A stretch of 64,000 nucleotides of DNA, from assembly GCA_903911085.1 (NCBI GenBank), contig CAIWCC010000131.1, positions 1 through 64,000 on the forward strand, read 5' to 3'. Below are positions 1 through 6,955 of the stretch, in pieces. The stretch's first letter is position 1. Each line of letters starts with the position of its first letter. The notes beneath the pieces are model-generated. The model ran no database searches and was not told the origin of the DNA. It saw nothing but the letters and a program-made list of their open reading frames with translations. The stretch comes from an uncultured Bacteroidales bacterium. Its GTDB lineage: Bacteria > Bacteroidota > Bacteroidia > Bacteroidales > Paludibacteraceae. The translations under genes and the position numbers were made by a program.

Positions 1-570
1 GAATCTTTTGTTTTCATTATAACTGATTGGTAGTCAGCTGTAAAGATACGAAATTTCAAGGTCTTTTCCAAATAAAATAACAGTTATTTTGCTGTATATC
101 AAATAATTATATCGCTATATAATTTTTGTCATGTACTAAATCAAATCATACTAAAAATCAATTTACGAAGTAAATTTCTTATCCGTTTTTTTATCCGCTC
201 AATCAGCGAAAATCCGCGTTATATTCTTATTAATCTTATTTACAACTCTTTCAATTATAAAACATAGTGGATTTTCTGGTTTCATTGTGAACCAACGGTC
301 AGCATAGATAATTTTTGTGCAAAAGCTATACCACAAAGAAACACAAAAAATCAACACAAAGGTTCACAAAAAAGTACAATAGCACCTCAAAAAAAGAAAT
401 AACTAATTTTATCATATCAGCTAAAGTATAAATTTTTTTTTGTAAATTTGCCGATTCAGAATTGATAATCAAAAAATCGAATAATTATGACATTTTCATC
501 TGAAAATGCTTTTTTACTAAGATTTGAGTGAGCAGTTTTCGAGATTAGTAAGTAACGTCTCAACAAAAAT
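1..570. other. AT-rich intergenic stretch at window edge
   Basis: No convincing coding region on either strand. The stretch is AT-rich with short homopolymer runs. Its only structured part is the TAnnTTTG box followed by a small hairpin, listed separately. It may be the downstream flank of a gene outside the window. Confidence 0.5.
443..515 (+). promoter_or_regulatory. Possible promoter followed by short hairpin/T-run
   Basis: TAAATTTG (443-450) matches the Bacteroidetes -7 consensus TAnnTTTG. About 40 bases downstream lies an 8-bp inverted repeat, CATTTTCA/TGAAAATG (491-508), followed by a T-rich stretch. Together they could define a very short transcript or an attenuated leader. No good -33 TTG is visible at the right spacing, so the call is weak. 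Confidence 0.25.
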
Positions 571-600
571 AACAATTTCGACAAGGGGGCATGCCCCTTG
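571..600 (+). repeat. Palindromic repeat, copy 1, left of DUF4160/DUF2442
   Basis: AACAATTTCGACA is followed by the near-perfect palindrome AAGGGGGCATGCCCCTT. The same composite recurs in the same orientation at 1244-1275, after the DUF2442 gene, so the two-gene module lies between direct repeats. The palindrome would form a GC-rich hairpin in otherwise AT-rich DNA. Confidence 0.7.
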
Positions 601-720
601 AAATAAATACTTTTATCATTAGAAGAAGGTTAGGCTCATTTTTAGCAATACATTACTGCTGAAATTGTGGAGGTAGTAAAAAAGGGTCGTAAATTAGAAA
701 TTACAAATTCAAAAAATAAT

Positions 721-987
721 ATGCCAACACTATCCATGTTTTTTGGAATTATTATAAGAATGTATTATGCACCAAAAGAACATAATCCACCTCACATACA
801 CATTTATTATCAAGACTTTACAGCTGTTATAAATATAACAAACTGTGAATTATTGGAAGGTGAATTACCATCAAGACAGAGTAGATTAGTACTCGCGTGG
901 ATAGAAATTCACAAAGATGAATTATTAGCAGATTGGAAATTGTGCCAAAATGGAGAAAAACCGTTTGCTATTGACCCTTTAAAATAA
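721..987 (+). CDS. DUF4160 domain protein
   Basis: A small protein of about 88 residues. The start MPTLSMFFGI matches the usual N-terminus of DUF4160 proteins (MPTISxFYGIxI), followed by RMYYAPKEHNPPHIHIYY with the conserved PHIH motif. An in-frame GTG at 667 would add 18 residues of low-complexity sequence and is less likely. DUF4160 genes are very often paired with a DUF2442 gene, as here (next gene 6 bases downstream), and such pairs are suspected toxin/antitoxin-like modules; no activity is assigned. The pair lies between two palindromic direct repeats (571-600, 1244-1275), which suggests a mobile cassette. No clear TAnnTTTG promoter is seen immediately upstream. Confidence 0.8.
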   Translation: MPTLSMFFGIIIRMYYAPKEHNPPHIHIYYQDFTAVINITNCELLEGELPSRQSRLVLAWIEIHKDELLADWKLCQNGEKPFAIDPLK

Positions 988-993
988 ACGATT

Positions 994-1236
994 ATGTATT
1001 TAGCAATAAAGAATGTGCAACCCACACCAAACTACGAACTTATTCTTACTTTCGAAAATGGTGAAACAAGGTTGTTTGACATGAATCCATATTTAGGGAC
1101 TGGAATTTTTAAGGAATTAAAAGATATTTCATTGTTTTATTCTGTAAAAGTTAGCTTCGATACAATAGAATGGGAGAATGAAGCTGATCTAGACCCTGAA
1201 ATACTTTATAATGACAGTAGAAGTTTAAACGAATAG
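994..1236 (+). CDS. DUF2442 domain protein
   Basis: An 80-residue protein with the DUF2442 pattern: an N-terminal beta strand with Y-x-L-I-L-T-F-E-N-G-E-x-R-x-F-D-M, a short helix (FKELKD), and the C-terminal IEWENEADLDPEILY block. It starts 6 bases after the DUF4160 stop codon, so the two are almost certainly co-transcribed. In other genomes this family accompanies DUF4160 and is proposed to be the antitoxin-like partner, which is inference only. Its length is normal for the family and no truncation is seen. A copy of the palindromic repeat begins 7 bases after its stop codon. Confidence 0.85.
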   Translation: MYLAIKNVQPTPNYELILTFENGETRLFDMNPYLGTGIFKELKDISLFYSVKVSFDTIEWENEADLDPEILYNDSRSLNE

Positions 1237-1243
1237 AAAATAT

Positions 1244-1275
1244 AACAATTTCCCGACAGGGGGCATGCCCCCTTG
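1244..1275 (+). repeat. Palindromic repeat, copy 2, right of DUF4160/DUF2442
   Basis: The same composite as 571-600: AACAATTTCCCGACA, then AGGGGGCATGCCCCCT. It differs by a two-base insertion and a one-base-pair longer GC stem. Direct orientation and placement at both ends of the gene pair suggest a cassette boundary. The hairpin could also act as a terminator, although only a weak T-run follows. Confidence 0.7.
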
Positions 1276-1303
1276 CATTAAACATTTTTCAACATATTAA
1301 TTA

Positions 1304-1476
1304 AATAGCATTCTGCTATTGTTCGCACGCACGAAACCTGAGAAATTTCAATACGCGAAACAAAGAAGAGTCAATGAGCAAATGCTCGTGCCAACCGGCG
1401 CGGGCTTTTGACTTATTCTTCTTTGTGGGCTTCTCAGGGCCTCGTGCGTGGATAAGGATTTTGCCTGCGCTTTTTG
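1304..1476. repeat. Structured repeat element, copy 1 (long bulged stem-loop)
   Basis: A small hairpin (AATAGCA-TTC-TGCTATT, 1304-1320) is followed by a long nested stem. The outer helix is CACGCACGA (1326-1334) with TCGTGCGTG (1442-1450). The second helix is CCTGAGAA (1337-1344) with TTCTCAGG (1431-1438). The inner helices are ACAAAGAAG (1360-1368) with CTTCTTTGT (1418-1426), and AGTCAA (1369-1374) with TTGACT (1408-1413). The apical hairpin is GTGCC-AACC-GGCGC, followed by GGGCTT. A second copy at 40940-41107 keeps the unpaired AA, GCC and GGGCTT segments and the apical hairpin but has different helix sequences, so structure is conserved over sequence. It lies directly upstream of the mod gene. 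Confidence 0.65.
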
Positions 1477-1541
1477 CATCCCAAAAGCACTGATTAAACC
1501 TTATTTTCGACCAATGGTAGTAAGCGCCAAAGCTGAAACCA

Positions 1542-3545
1542 ATGGATAAACAAAGCCTACTTGCCAAAATTAAACAACTCGATAATCTTACTGATGAAGA
1601 ACGTTCCGAGTTAGTGGAATTATTAAATACAAAAAAGAAATACGGCCTGATATGGGAAGATAAACCCGAAGATGTGGAAGAGCAACTCCGCACTCAATTA
1701 CCCATACTACGTGAAGTCGTGGAAAAACGCATTTTAGCCACCAAATCTGATAGCGAAGCCGCTACTCCTAAAACCATAAAAACCAATCTTTTTACTGAGG
1801 AAGAAAATCAAATAAATCATAGTTCAGACGATGTTGCCGCACCCAACCACATTCTTATCGAAGGCGACAACCTACACGCTCTTACTGCACTTACTTTTAC
1901 CCACGAAGGAACGATTGATGTAATGTATTTTGACCCACCGTACAATACCGGAAATAAAGACTTTAAATACAACGATAGTTTTGTAGATAAAGAAGATAGC
2001 TACCGACACAGTAAGTGGTTATCTTTTATGCACAAACGGCTTGAAATTGCAAAGCGATTGTTGAGTGACAAAGGAGTGATTTTTATTTCGATTGATGATA
2101 ATGAACAGGCGCAAATCAAATTACTTTGTGATGATGTATTTGTTGATAAGAATTTTATTGGACTTTTGCCAACAATAATGAACTTAAAAGGCAATCAGGA
2201 TCAATTTTGTTTTGCAGGTACTCATGAATATACTCTTGTATATTGTAAAGAAAAATCAATGTTTACCCCGAATTCATTTAGTTTTGATTTAGAGGAACTC
2301 GAAGAATGGGAAGAAGATGAAATTGGATTATATAAAAAAGGAGCTCCATTAAGAGCAACTGGAGCAGAGTCAAATAGAGAAGATAGACCATTAATGTTTT
2401 ATCCAATTTTAATTGACAAGAATAATAATGTATCTACTATAACAGAAGAAGAACATAGCTTTATTTATGACAAAACAACTAAAACATTTGATGACAATCA
2501 CTTGTCTGATTTGATTTCTAATTATCTTGAAATTGATCTTGAAGTTATATTGCCAAAAGTTGATTCAAATCAGCACGGAAGATGGAGATGGGGTTTTAAT
2601 AAAAATACAATCAAGAGACTTGAATACGATGTAATAGTTTCAAGAACAAAGAACGGTATTTCATTATATAAAAAACAAAGACCAGAGTTGGGAGATCTAC
2701 CTTCAAAGAAACCTAAATCAATATTTTATAAACCAGAATATAGTAGTGGGAATGGTACCTCACAGTTAAAAGATATATTTGACAATAAAATATTTAATAA
2801 TCCAAAACCTCTTGAATTAATTAAAGACTTCATTACAATTGGTTCAAATAAGACCTCAATAATTCTTGACTTCTTCGCCGGTTCCGGCACAACCCTTCAT
2901 GCAACTATGCAACTCAATGCAGAAGATGGTGGTAATCGTCAGTGCATTTTGGTAACTAATAACGAAAATAATATTTGTGAAGAAGTTACTTATGAGCGCA
3001 ATAAACGTGTAATTCAAGGTTATACAAATGCCAAAGGAGTACAAGTGGAGGGATTGACGAATAATAACTTCCGCTACTACCGAAGCGAATATGTCGGTCG
3101 TGACCATACACATAAAAACAAAAAAGAATTGGTATTAGCAGCAACTGAGCTGCTTTGTATCAAAGAAGATATTTACACCGAATTAACTGAACTAAACGGT
3201 CAGAAACTCAATAACAAGGTGGTTCGTTGCTTTAGCGATAAAGGCAAATACATGTTGGTTATTTACGACGAAGAAGCCATTGAAACCCTCCTCCCGTTAA
3301 TCAGCACTATCAACTCACACAAAAAGATAAAAATCTACATTTTTGCACCCGGTCAATATCCATTTACCGAAGAGTTTGAAGATGTGTTGGATAAAGTGGA
3401 ATTATGTGCTTTGCCCGATGCCATTTACAAGGCTTATGCCAATGTATTGCCGAAAAAGAAAGCAAAACCGGCAGTTTATTCCAATGAAGAAAGTACAGAA
3501 TCTGAAACCAATGAGATTGTAGAACCCAATTTGTTTACTGTATAA
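1542..3545 (+). CDS. mod: Type III restriction-modification methyltransferase (Mod)
   Basis: A 667-residue N6-adenine DNA methyltransferase of the beta class, with catalytic motif IV before the SAM motif. The N-terminus is a helical Mod-type region. HILIEGDN precedes DPPYN (131-135), the catalytic motif, and FFAGSGTT (444-451) is the SAM-binding motif. The target-recognition region between them (about 200-430) is visibly more AT-rich than either flank, suggesting domain exchange. It would methylate adenines in an asymmetric site and give specificity to the Res subunit encoded 12 bases downstream. The start ATG at 1542 follows the structured repeat element, and no TAnnTTTG promoter is obvious just upstream. 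No simple-sequence repeat suggesting phase variation is present. Downstream neighbours extend the unit beyond a plain type III system. Confidence 0.93.
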   Translation: MDKQSLLAKIKQLDNLTDEERSELVELLNTKKKYGLIWEDKPEDVEEQLRTQLPILREVVEKRILATKSDSEAATPKTIKTNLFTEEENQINHSSDDVAAPNHILIEGDNLHALTALTFTHEGTIDVMYFDPPYNTGNKDFKYNDSFVDKEDSYRHSKWLSFMHKRLEIAKRLLSDKGVIFISIDDNEQAQIKLLCDDVFVDKNFIGLLPTIMNLKGNQDQFCFAGTHEYTLVYCKEKSMFTPNSFSFDLEELEEWEEDEIGLYKKGAPLRATGAESNREDRPLMFYPILIDKNNNVSTITEEEHSFIYDKTTKTFDDNHLSDLISNYLEIDLEVILPKVDSNQHGRWRWGFNKNTIKRLEYDVIVSRTKNGISLYKKQRPELGDLPSKKPKSIFYKPEYSSGNGTSQLKDIFDNKIFNNPKPLELIKDFITIGSNKTSIILDFFAGSGTTLHATMQLNAEDGGNRQCILVTNNENNICEEVTYERNKRVIQGYTNAKGVQVEGLTNNNFRYYRSEYVGRDHTHKNKKELVLAATELLCIKEDIYTELTELNGQKLNNKVVRCFSDKGKYMLVIYDEEAIETLLPLISTINSHKKIKIYIFAPGQYPFTEEFEDVLDKVELCALPDAIYKAYANVLPKKKAKPAVYSNEESTESETNEIVEPNLFTV

Positions 3546-3557
3546 CAACCACCCACA

Positions 3558-5858
3558 ATGATACTACTCAAAAAATACCAGGAAGAAGCTGTTGACAGTT
3601 TACTCACCAACACATATAAATTGCTTAAAAAACCTATGGCTCGCCACACACAGGTGCTCAAAGCTCCTACAGGTTCAGGTAAAACAGTGATGATGGCTGC
3701 ATTTCTGAATAAGCTATGTGAGGAAATACCTGACCGATTAGACCTTCCAAAGCGTGAAGTGGCATTTGTTTGGATTGCTCCAAACAAACTGCACATACAA
3801 AGCTATATATCGTTGAAAAACTATTTCTCTGAACTGCGTTCCATTAAACCAATTCATTTCGAAGATATTACCGACAATGCCCTCAAACCAAACGAAGTAC
3901 TTTTTGTAAACTGGGAAAGCATAAACAAAGAGAAAAATGTGATGGTACGCGAAACCGAAACAGGCAAATCGCTGTATCGGTATGTAAATGGTGCCCGTAT
4001 GAACGATGTTGAAATTGTAGTGATTATTGACGAAGAACACATGTTTGCCAATACCAAAACAGCCAAACGAACTGCCGAAGTATTGCAGAATATTTACCCG
4101 AAAATTGAAATCCGAGTTTCGGCTACTCCGGTAACTAACACCGATTACAAAACAGTGGTGGAACGTGCCGATGTGGTGGAACAGGAAATGATTAAAGAGG
4201 GCATTGTGCTGAATCCTGCCTTAGATACGTACATTCAAAACAACCGCACACTTAATCAGGCATTGATTGATATTGCACTCGAAAAACGGGTTCAATTAGC
4301 CGAAGCCTATAAACGCTTAGGGAAAAATATAAATCCGCTTTTGCTCATTCAATTACCAAATGACACAACGGAGGACAACAGTGTTGAGGATAAAAAAATC
4401 ATTGATGAAGTTACACAATATTTGGAACATACTTGTGGAATTACAACACAAAATGGGAAATTAGCTATTTGGTTATCAGGTAAAAAAGAGAATTTAGATA
4501 ATCTGGAAGATTACGACAACATGACCGAAGTGTTGATTTTCAAACAAGCCATTGCATTGGGTTGGGATTGTCCGCGAGCAGCTGTATTGCTCATTTTCAG
4601 GGAACTTCATAGCCAAACATTCACCATTCAAACCGTTGGTCGTATTCTTCGTATGCCCGAACAAATACATTACCCCGACAGCTTGCTGAATCAGGGTTAT
4701 GTATATACCAACTTAAGCAAAAACCAAATTGAAGTGGTGCAGGACGATATGACCTATATCACTTCCAATAAGGCAATCCGTAAGGAACAATATGCAGCGG
4801 CCAATCTTTCTTCAACTTATTACAATACGCGCTTGGTACGTAATCGGTTGGGTTCTAAATTCAAACGTGCATTATACAATGTCGCTGAAAAGCATTGGGG
4901 TTTCACCCGCGATTTGGATAACGACGATTTTTACACTCGTAACCGAAAAGTGCTTGAAACCCGCATGATTGTAGCTGATGTTACAAAAATTGAAGTTATA
5001 ATCCCTGAAAATATTATGCTTACAGGCGAACTTCAAATTGAGCGGGTAGAACAAACCGCTCGTTTTGCCAAAACAGAAGGTGAACTGAATGTATTGTTCC
5101 GTCATTTCTGTAGAGCACATGTCGGCGATTATGCAGTGGTGGATTCCACCCCTATTTTGGAAATGGCATTAAGGCTTTTGTTCGAAGAGTATTTGAATTT
5201 CAATGAGTTCGAAACCAATAAAATCATGTTGTACGAAAACAACCAACCGCAATTTGTGGAATTGATTTCGTTGGCACTCGAAGAATTTACCGCTATGCAG
5301 GAAGCCAAAGCCAAAACAGCCACCAAAGATAAACAGGTTTATCCGTGGGAAGTGCCTGCCGAGCGCATTTACAACGAACAATACAATGAGCAGGACAAAC
5401 CTGCACATGCTTTAATTCCTTTCTACGAAAAGGCAAAAGTATCGTTGCCAGAGGTTCGTTTTGCAGAATACTTAGAAGCCAACAAAGCGCATTTGGAGTG
5501 GTGGTACAAAAACGGAGAATCTGCCAAAGAACATTTTGCAGTACCATATATCGACTACATAGGCAAAGAAAGTTTGTTTTATGTTGACTTTATTTTATTG
5601 ACTAAGAGCGGGGTACGTTGCTTATTCGATACAAAGTCAGAAGGTAGCGACCCAGCAAATGCACATTTGAAGCACAATGCATTGGTTGAATACATTGAAT
5701 CACTGAATGCCAAAGGTATTCCAACAATCGGTGGTATCATTATTCGGAAAGAAACCGGAGGTGTTGAAACCTGGCGATATTGCAAAAATCGCATAGTAAA
5801 CACAAATGACCTTACCGGTTGGGATTTCTTTAATTTGAATGCACCAGTAAATATCTAA
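3558..5858 (+). CDS. res: Type III restriction helicase-endonuclease (Res)
   Basis: A 766-residue superfamily 2 helicase with a C-terminal nuclease domain. Visible motifs: Walker A APTGSGKT (36-43), the DEAD-like box DEEH (158-161), motif III SATP (around 187), and motif VI QTVGRILRMPEQ (about 358-369). Near the C-terminus, YVDFILL (D677) and FDTKSEG (D691, K693) fit a PD-(D/E)xK nuclease core with a D-x-K arrangement. It is predicted to translocate along DNA and cut when two unmodified sites are engaged with Mod. At 766 residues it is shorter than classical Res proteins (about 900-1000). It follows mod by 12 bases and is co-directional with the small protein downstream, so the three are probably one transcript. 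Confidence 0.9.
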   Translation: MILLKKYQEEAVDSLLTNTYKLLKKPMARHTQVLKAPTGSGKTVMMAAFLNKLCEEIPDRLDLPKREVAFVWIAPNKLHIQSYISLKNYFSELRSIKPIHFEDITDNALKPNEVLFVNWESINKEKNVMVRETETGKSLYRYVNGARMNDVEIVVIIDEEHMFANTKTAKRTAEVLQNIYPKIEIRVSATPVTNTDYKTVVERADVVEQEMIKEGIVLNPALDTYIQNNRTLNQALIDIALEKRVQLAEAYKRLGKNINPLLLIQLPNDTTEDNSVEDKKIIDEVTQYLEHTCGITTQNGKLAIWLSGKKENLDNLEDYDNMTEVLIFKQAIALGWDCPRAAVLLIFRELHSQTFTIQTVGRILRMPEQIHYPDSLLNQGYVYTNLSKNQIEVVQDDMTYITSNKAIRKEQYAAANLSSTYYNTRLVRNRLGSKFKRALYNVAEKHWGFTRDLDNDDFYTRNRKVLETRMIVADVTKIEVIIPENIMLTGELQIERVEQTARFAKTEGELNVLFRHFCRAHVGDYAVVDSTPILEMALRLLFEEYLNFNEFETNKIMLYENNQPQFVELISLALEEFTAMQEAKAKTATKDKQVYPWEVPAERIYNEQYNEQDKPAHALIPFYEKAKVSLPEVRFAEYLEANKAHLEWWYKNGESAKEHFAVPYIDYIGKESLFYVDFILLTKSGVRCLFDTKSEGSDPANAHLKHNALVEYIESLNAKGIPTIGGIIIRKETGGVETWRYCKNRIVNTNDLTGWDFFNLNAPVNI

Positions 5859-5910
5859 TTTAACTTTTTCAAATGTAACAAATATACCTTATTTCTAAAA
5901 CATAAATGAT

Positions 5911-6129
5911 ATGGCTAAAAAAGGATTAGACACCACGTTTCTACACTATGGTATTCGTAAAGAAGATATTACTTTGATAGAAACACTTTGCATCAATCAT
6001 AACTTAGAATTCGATTGGGTAAAAGAAGATTTATTACGGGAGTTTCACGAGCGTAAAATTCGTAATCAGGAGCTTGATGAAAAGTCTATTGAAAAGGTTA
6101 TTGAAAAAGCACTGACGAAGATAAAATAA
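5911..6129 (+). CDS. Small protein associated with DNA-modification systems
   Basis: A 72-residue soluble, charged, mostly helical protein (MAKKGLDTTFLHYGIRKEDI at the start, ending in a lysine-rich helix). It resembles small proteins found beside modification-type defence operons and annotated only as DNA modification system-associated; no biochemical role is known to me. It lies 52 bases after Res on the same strand and before the DndD-like ATPase. This position suggests a component or regulator of the whole system. No helix-turn-helix or nuclease motif is visible. The family assignment is from memory of the pattern and is moderately sure. Confidence 0.7.
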   Translation: MAKKGLDTTFLHYGIRKEDITLIETLCINHNLEFDWVKEDLLREFHERKIRNQELDEKSIEKVIEKALTKIK

Positions 6130-6136
6130 AATTGAA

Positions 6137-6198
6137 GTAATAGTATGACTTGAAGTCATGCGATTACTGCACATAGTAGGGGCGCGACTTTAAGTCGC
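6137..6198. repeat. Two adjacent hairpins after the small protein gene
   Basis: A nested hairpin (GTAAT...ATTAC enclosing ATGACT-TGA-AGTCAT, 6137-6167) is followed by GCGACTT-T-AAGTCGC (6184-6198). They lie between the plus-strand small protein gene and the 3' end of the minus-strand PIN toxin gene. They may serve as a transcription terminator for either strand or as an intergenic repeat. No long T-run follows. Confidence 0.5.
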
Positions 6199-6235
6199 AC
6201 TCCGACTAAGGTCAATGCGAAAAGATAATGATTGG

Positions 6236-6625
6236 TTAAAGCGTGTGAGGGTTTATCACGCTCAATCCGATTATATTTTTAAAATCGGAACTATTTCGAG
6301 TAATAAGTGTGGAATTAGCTGCTAAAGCAGTAGCAGCAATTATAGCATCGGGAAGTTTTATTTTGTATTTTTTTCGTAAATCTATGCAGATATCAGCTAC
6401 TTCTTTGGATAATTCAATAACGTTTGCATCATCCATAAAATCGGTAAGTAGTTGATATTCTTCAATTGTAGTATTGAAACCTAACACTTCGATTTTGGTA
6501 ATTACAGAAATATTTGGAACTGCATTTATTACAGTATTCATAAATTGCATACCATTAGCAGTTATCTTATTTCCAAGATAATCAATAATGGCATTGGTGT
6601 CAATTAAATAGCGTTGCTGTTCCAT
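6236..6625 (-). CDS. PIN-domain ribonuclease toxin (VapC-like)
   Basis: A 129-residue PIN domain protein. The acidic active-site set is visible: D9 in YLIDTN, E46 in KIEVLGF, D93 in LPDAIIAATA, and D114 in NSSDF. These coordinate metal ions for RNA cleavage in VapC toxins. Length is typical and no residue is missing, so it is probably active. Its start codon lies inside the end of the upstream antitoxin gene (22-base overlap), the usual arrangement of a type II toxin-antitoxin pair. The pair is on the strand opposite to the surrounding defence operon and separates its small protein from the DndD-like gene. It may guard against loss of the island, which is inference. Confidence 0.9.
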   Translation of the reverse strand: MEQQRYLIDTNAIIDYLGNKITANGMQFMNTVINAVPNISVITKIEVLGFNTTIEEYQLLTDFMDDANVIELSKEVADICIDLRKKYKIKLPDAIIAATALAANSTLITRNSSDFKNIIGLSVINPHTL

Positions 6626-6819
6626 TCTTCTCTGCTTTGTTTTACGTAATCTTGTAAGGCATTGGTAGTAGCAGGGCTCAATTTGCCAGCATATTTTTCC
6701 GAAAGGCTTAGAGGTTGATTAGCGGATCTCTTTATTACTTTTAGAATATTTAAATCTTCCAAATCGGCTAATAACTTGTATGCCTTGTTATTATTTATTT
6801 GAATTACTAATGTTTCCAT
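6604..6819 (-). CDS. Antitoxin partner of the PIN toxin
   Basis: A 71-residue protein starting METLVIQINNNKAYKLL. The open frame extends upstream to 6933, but the extra N-terminal residues are hydrophobic and overlap the promoter, so the ATG at 6819 is preferred. The N-terminal strand followed by helices (ALQDYVKQSREEWNS at the C-terminus) is common in Bacteroidetes antitoxins that precede PIN toxins. The gene overlaps the toxin by 22 bases. A good promoter (6847-6876, minus strand) lies about 30 bases upstream, so the pair is transcribed independently of the defence operon and is probably autoregulated. Confidence 0.8.
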   Translation of the reverse strand: METLVIQINNNKAYKLLADLEDLNILKVIKRSANQPLSLSEKYAGKLSPATTNALQDYVKQSREEWNSNAI

Positions 6820-6846
6820 TTTAATTTGTTTTTTAATATTACGATA

Positions 6847-6876
6847 CAAATATACTATCATTTTGAATAAAACCAA
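6847..6876 (-). promoter_or_regulatory. Promoter of the PIN toxin-antitoxin pair
   Basis: Read on the minus strand: TTG (6876-6874), 19 bases, then TATATTTG (6854-6847), a full match to the Bacteroidetes consensus. It sits just ahead of the antitoxin ATG at 6819 and overlaps the longer alternative open frame, supporting the shorter start. Confidence 0.65.
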
Positions 6877-6955
6877 TGAAATGAAAACAAAATATTTATC
6901 AATAGAAATAAAGTTGGAAATTTCAACTGTCAACTAATAACTATCAACTAATATC

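Noticed and set aside
1316-1693. Open frame on the minus strand over the structured element and the start of mod
   Set aside because: It arises from the inverted-repeat arms and from the reverse of mod codons; no family pattern or start signal.
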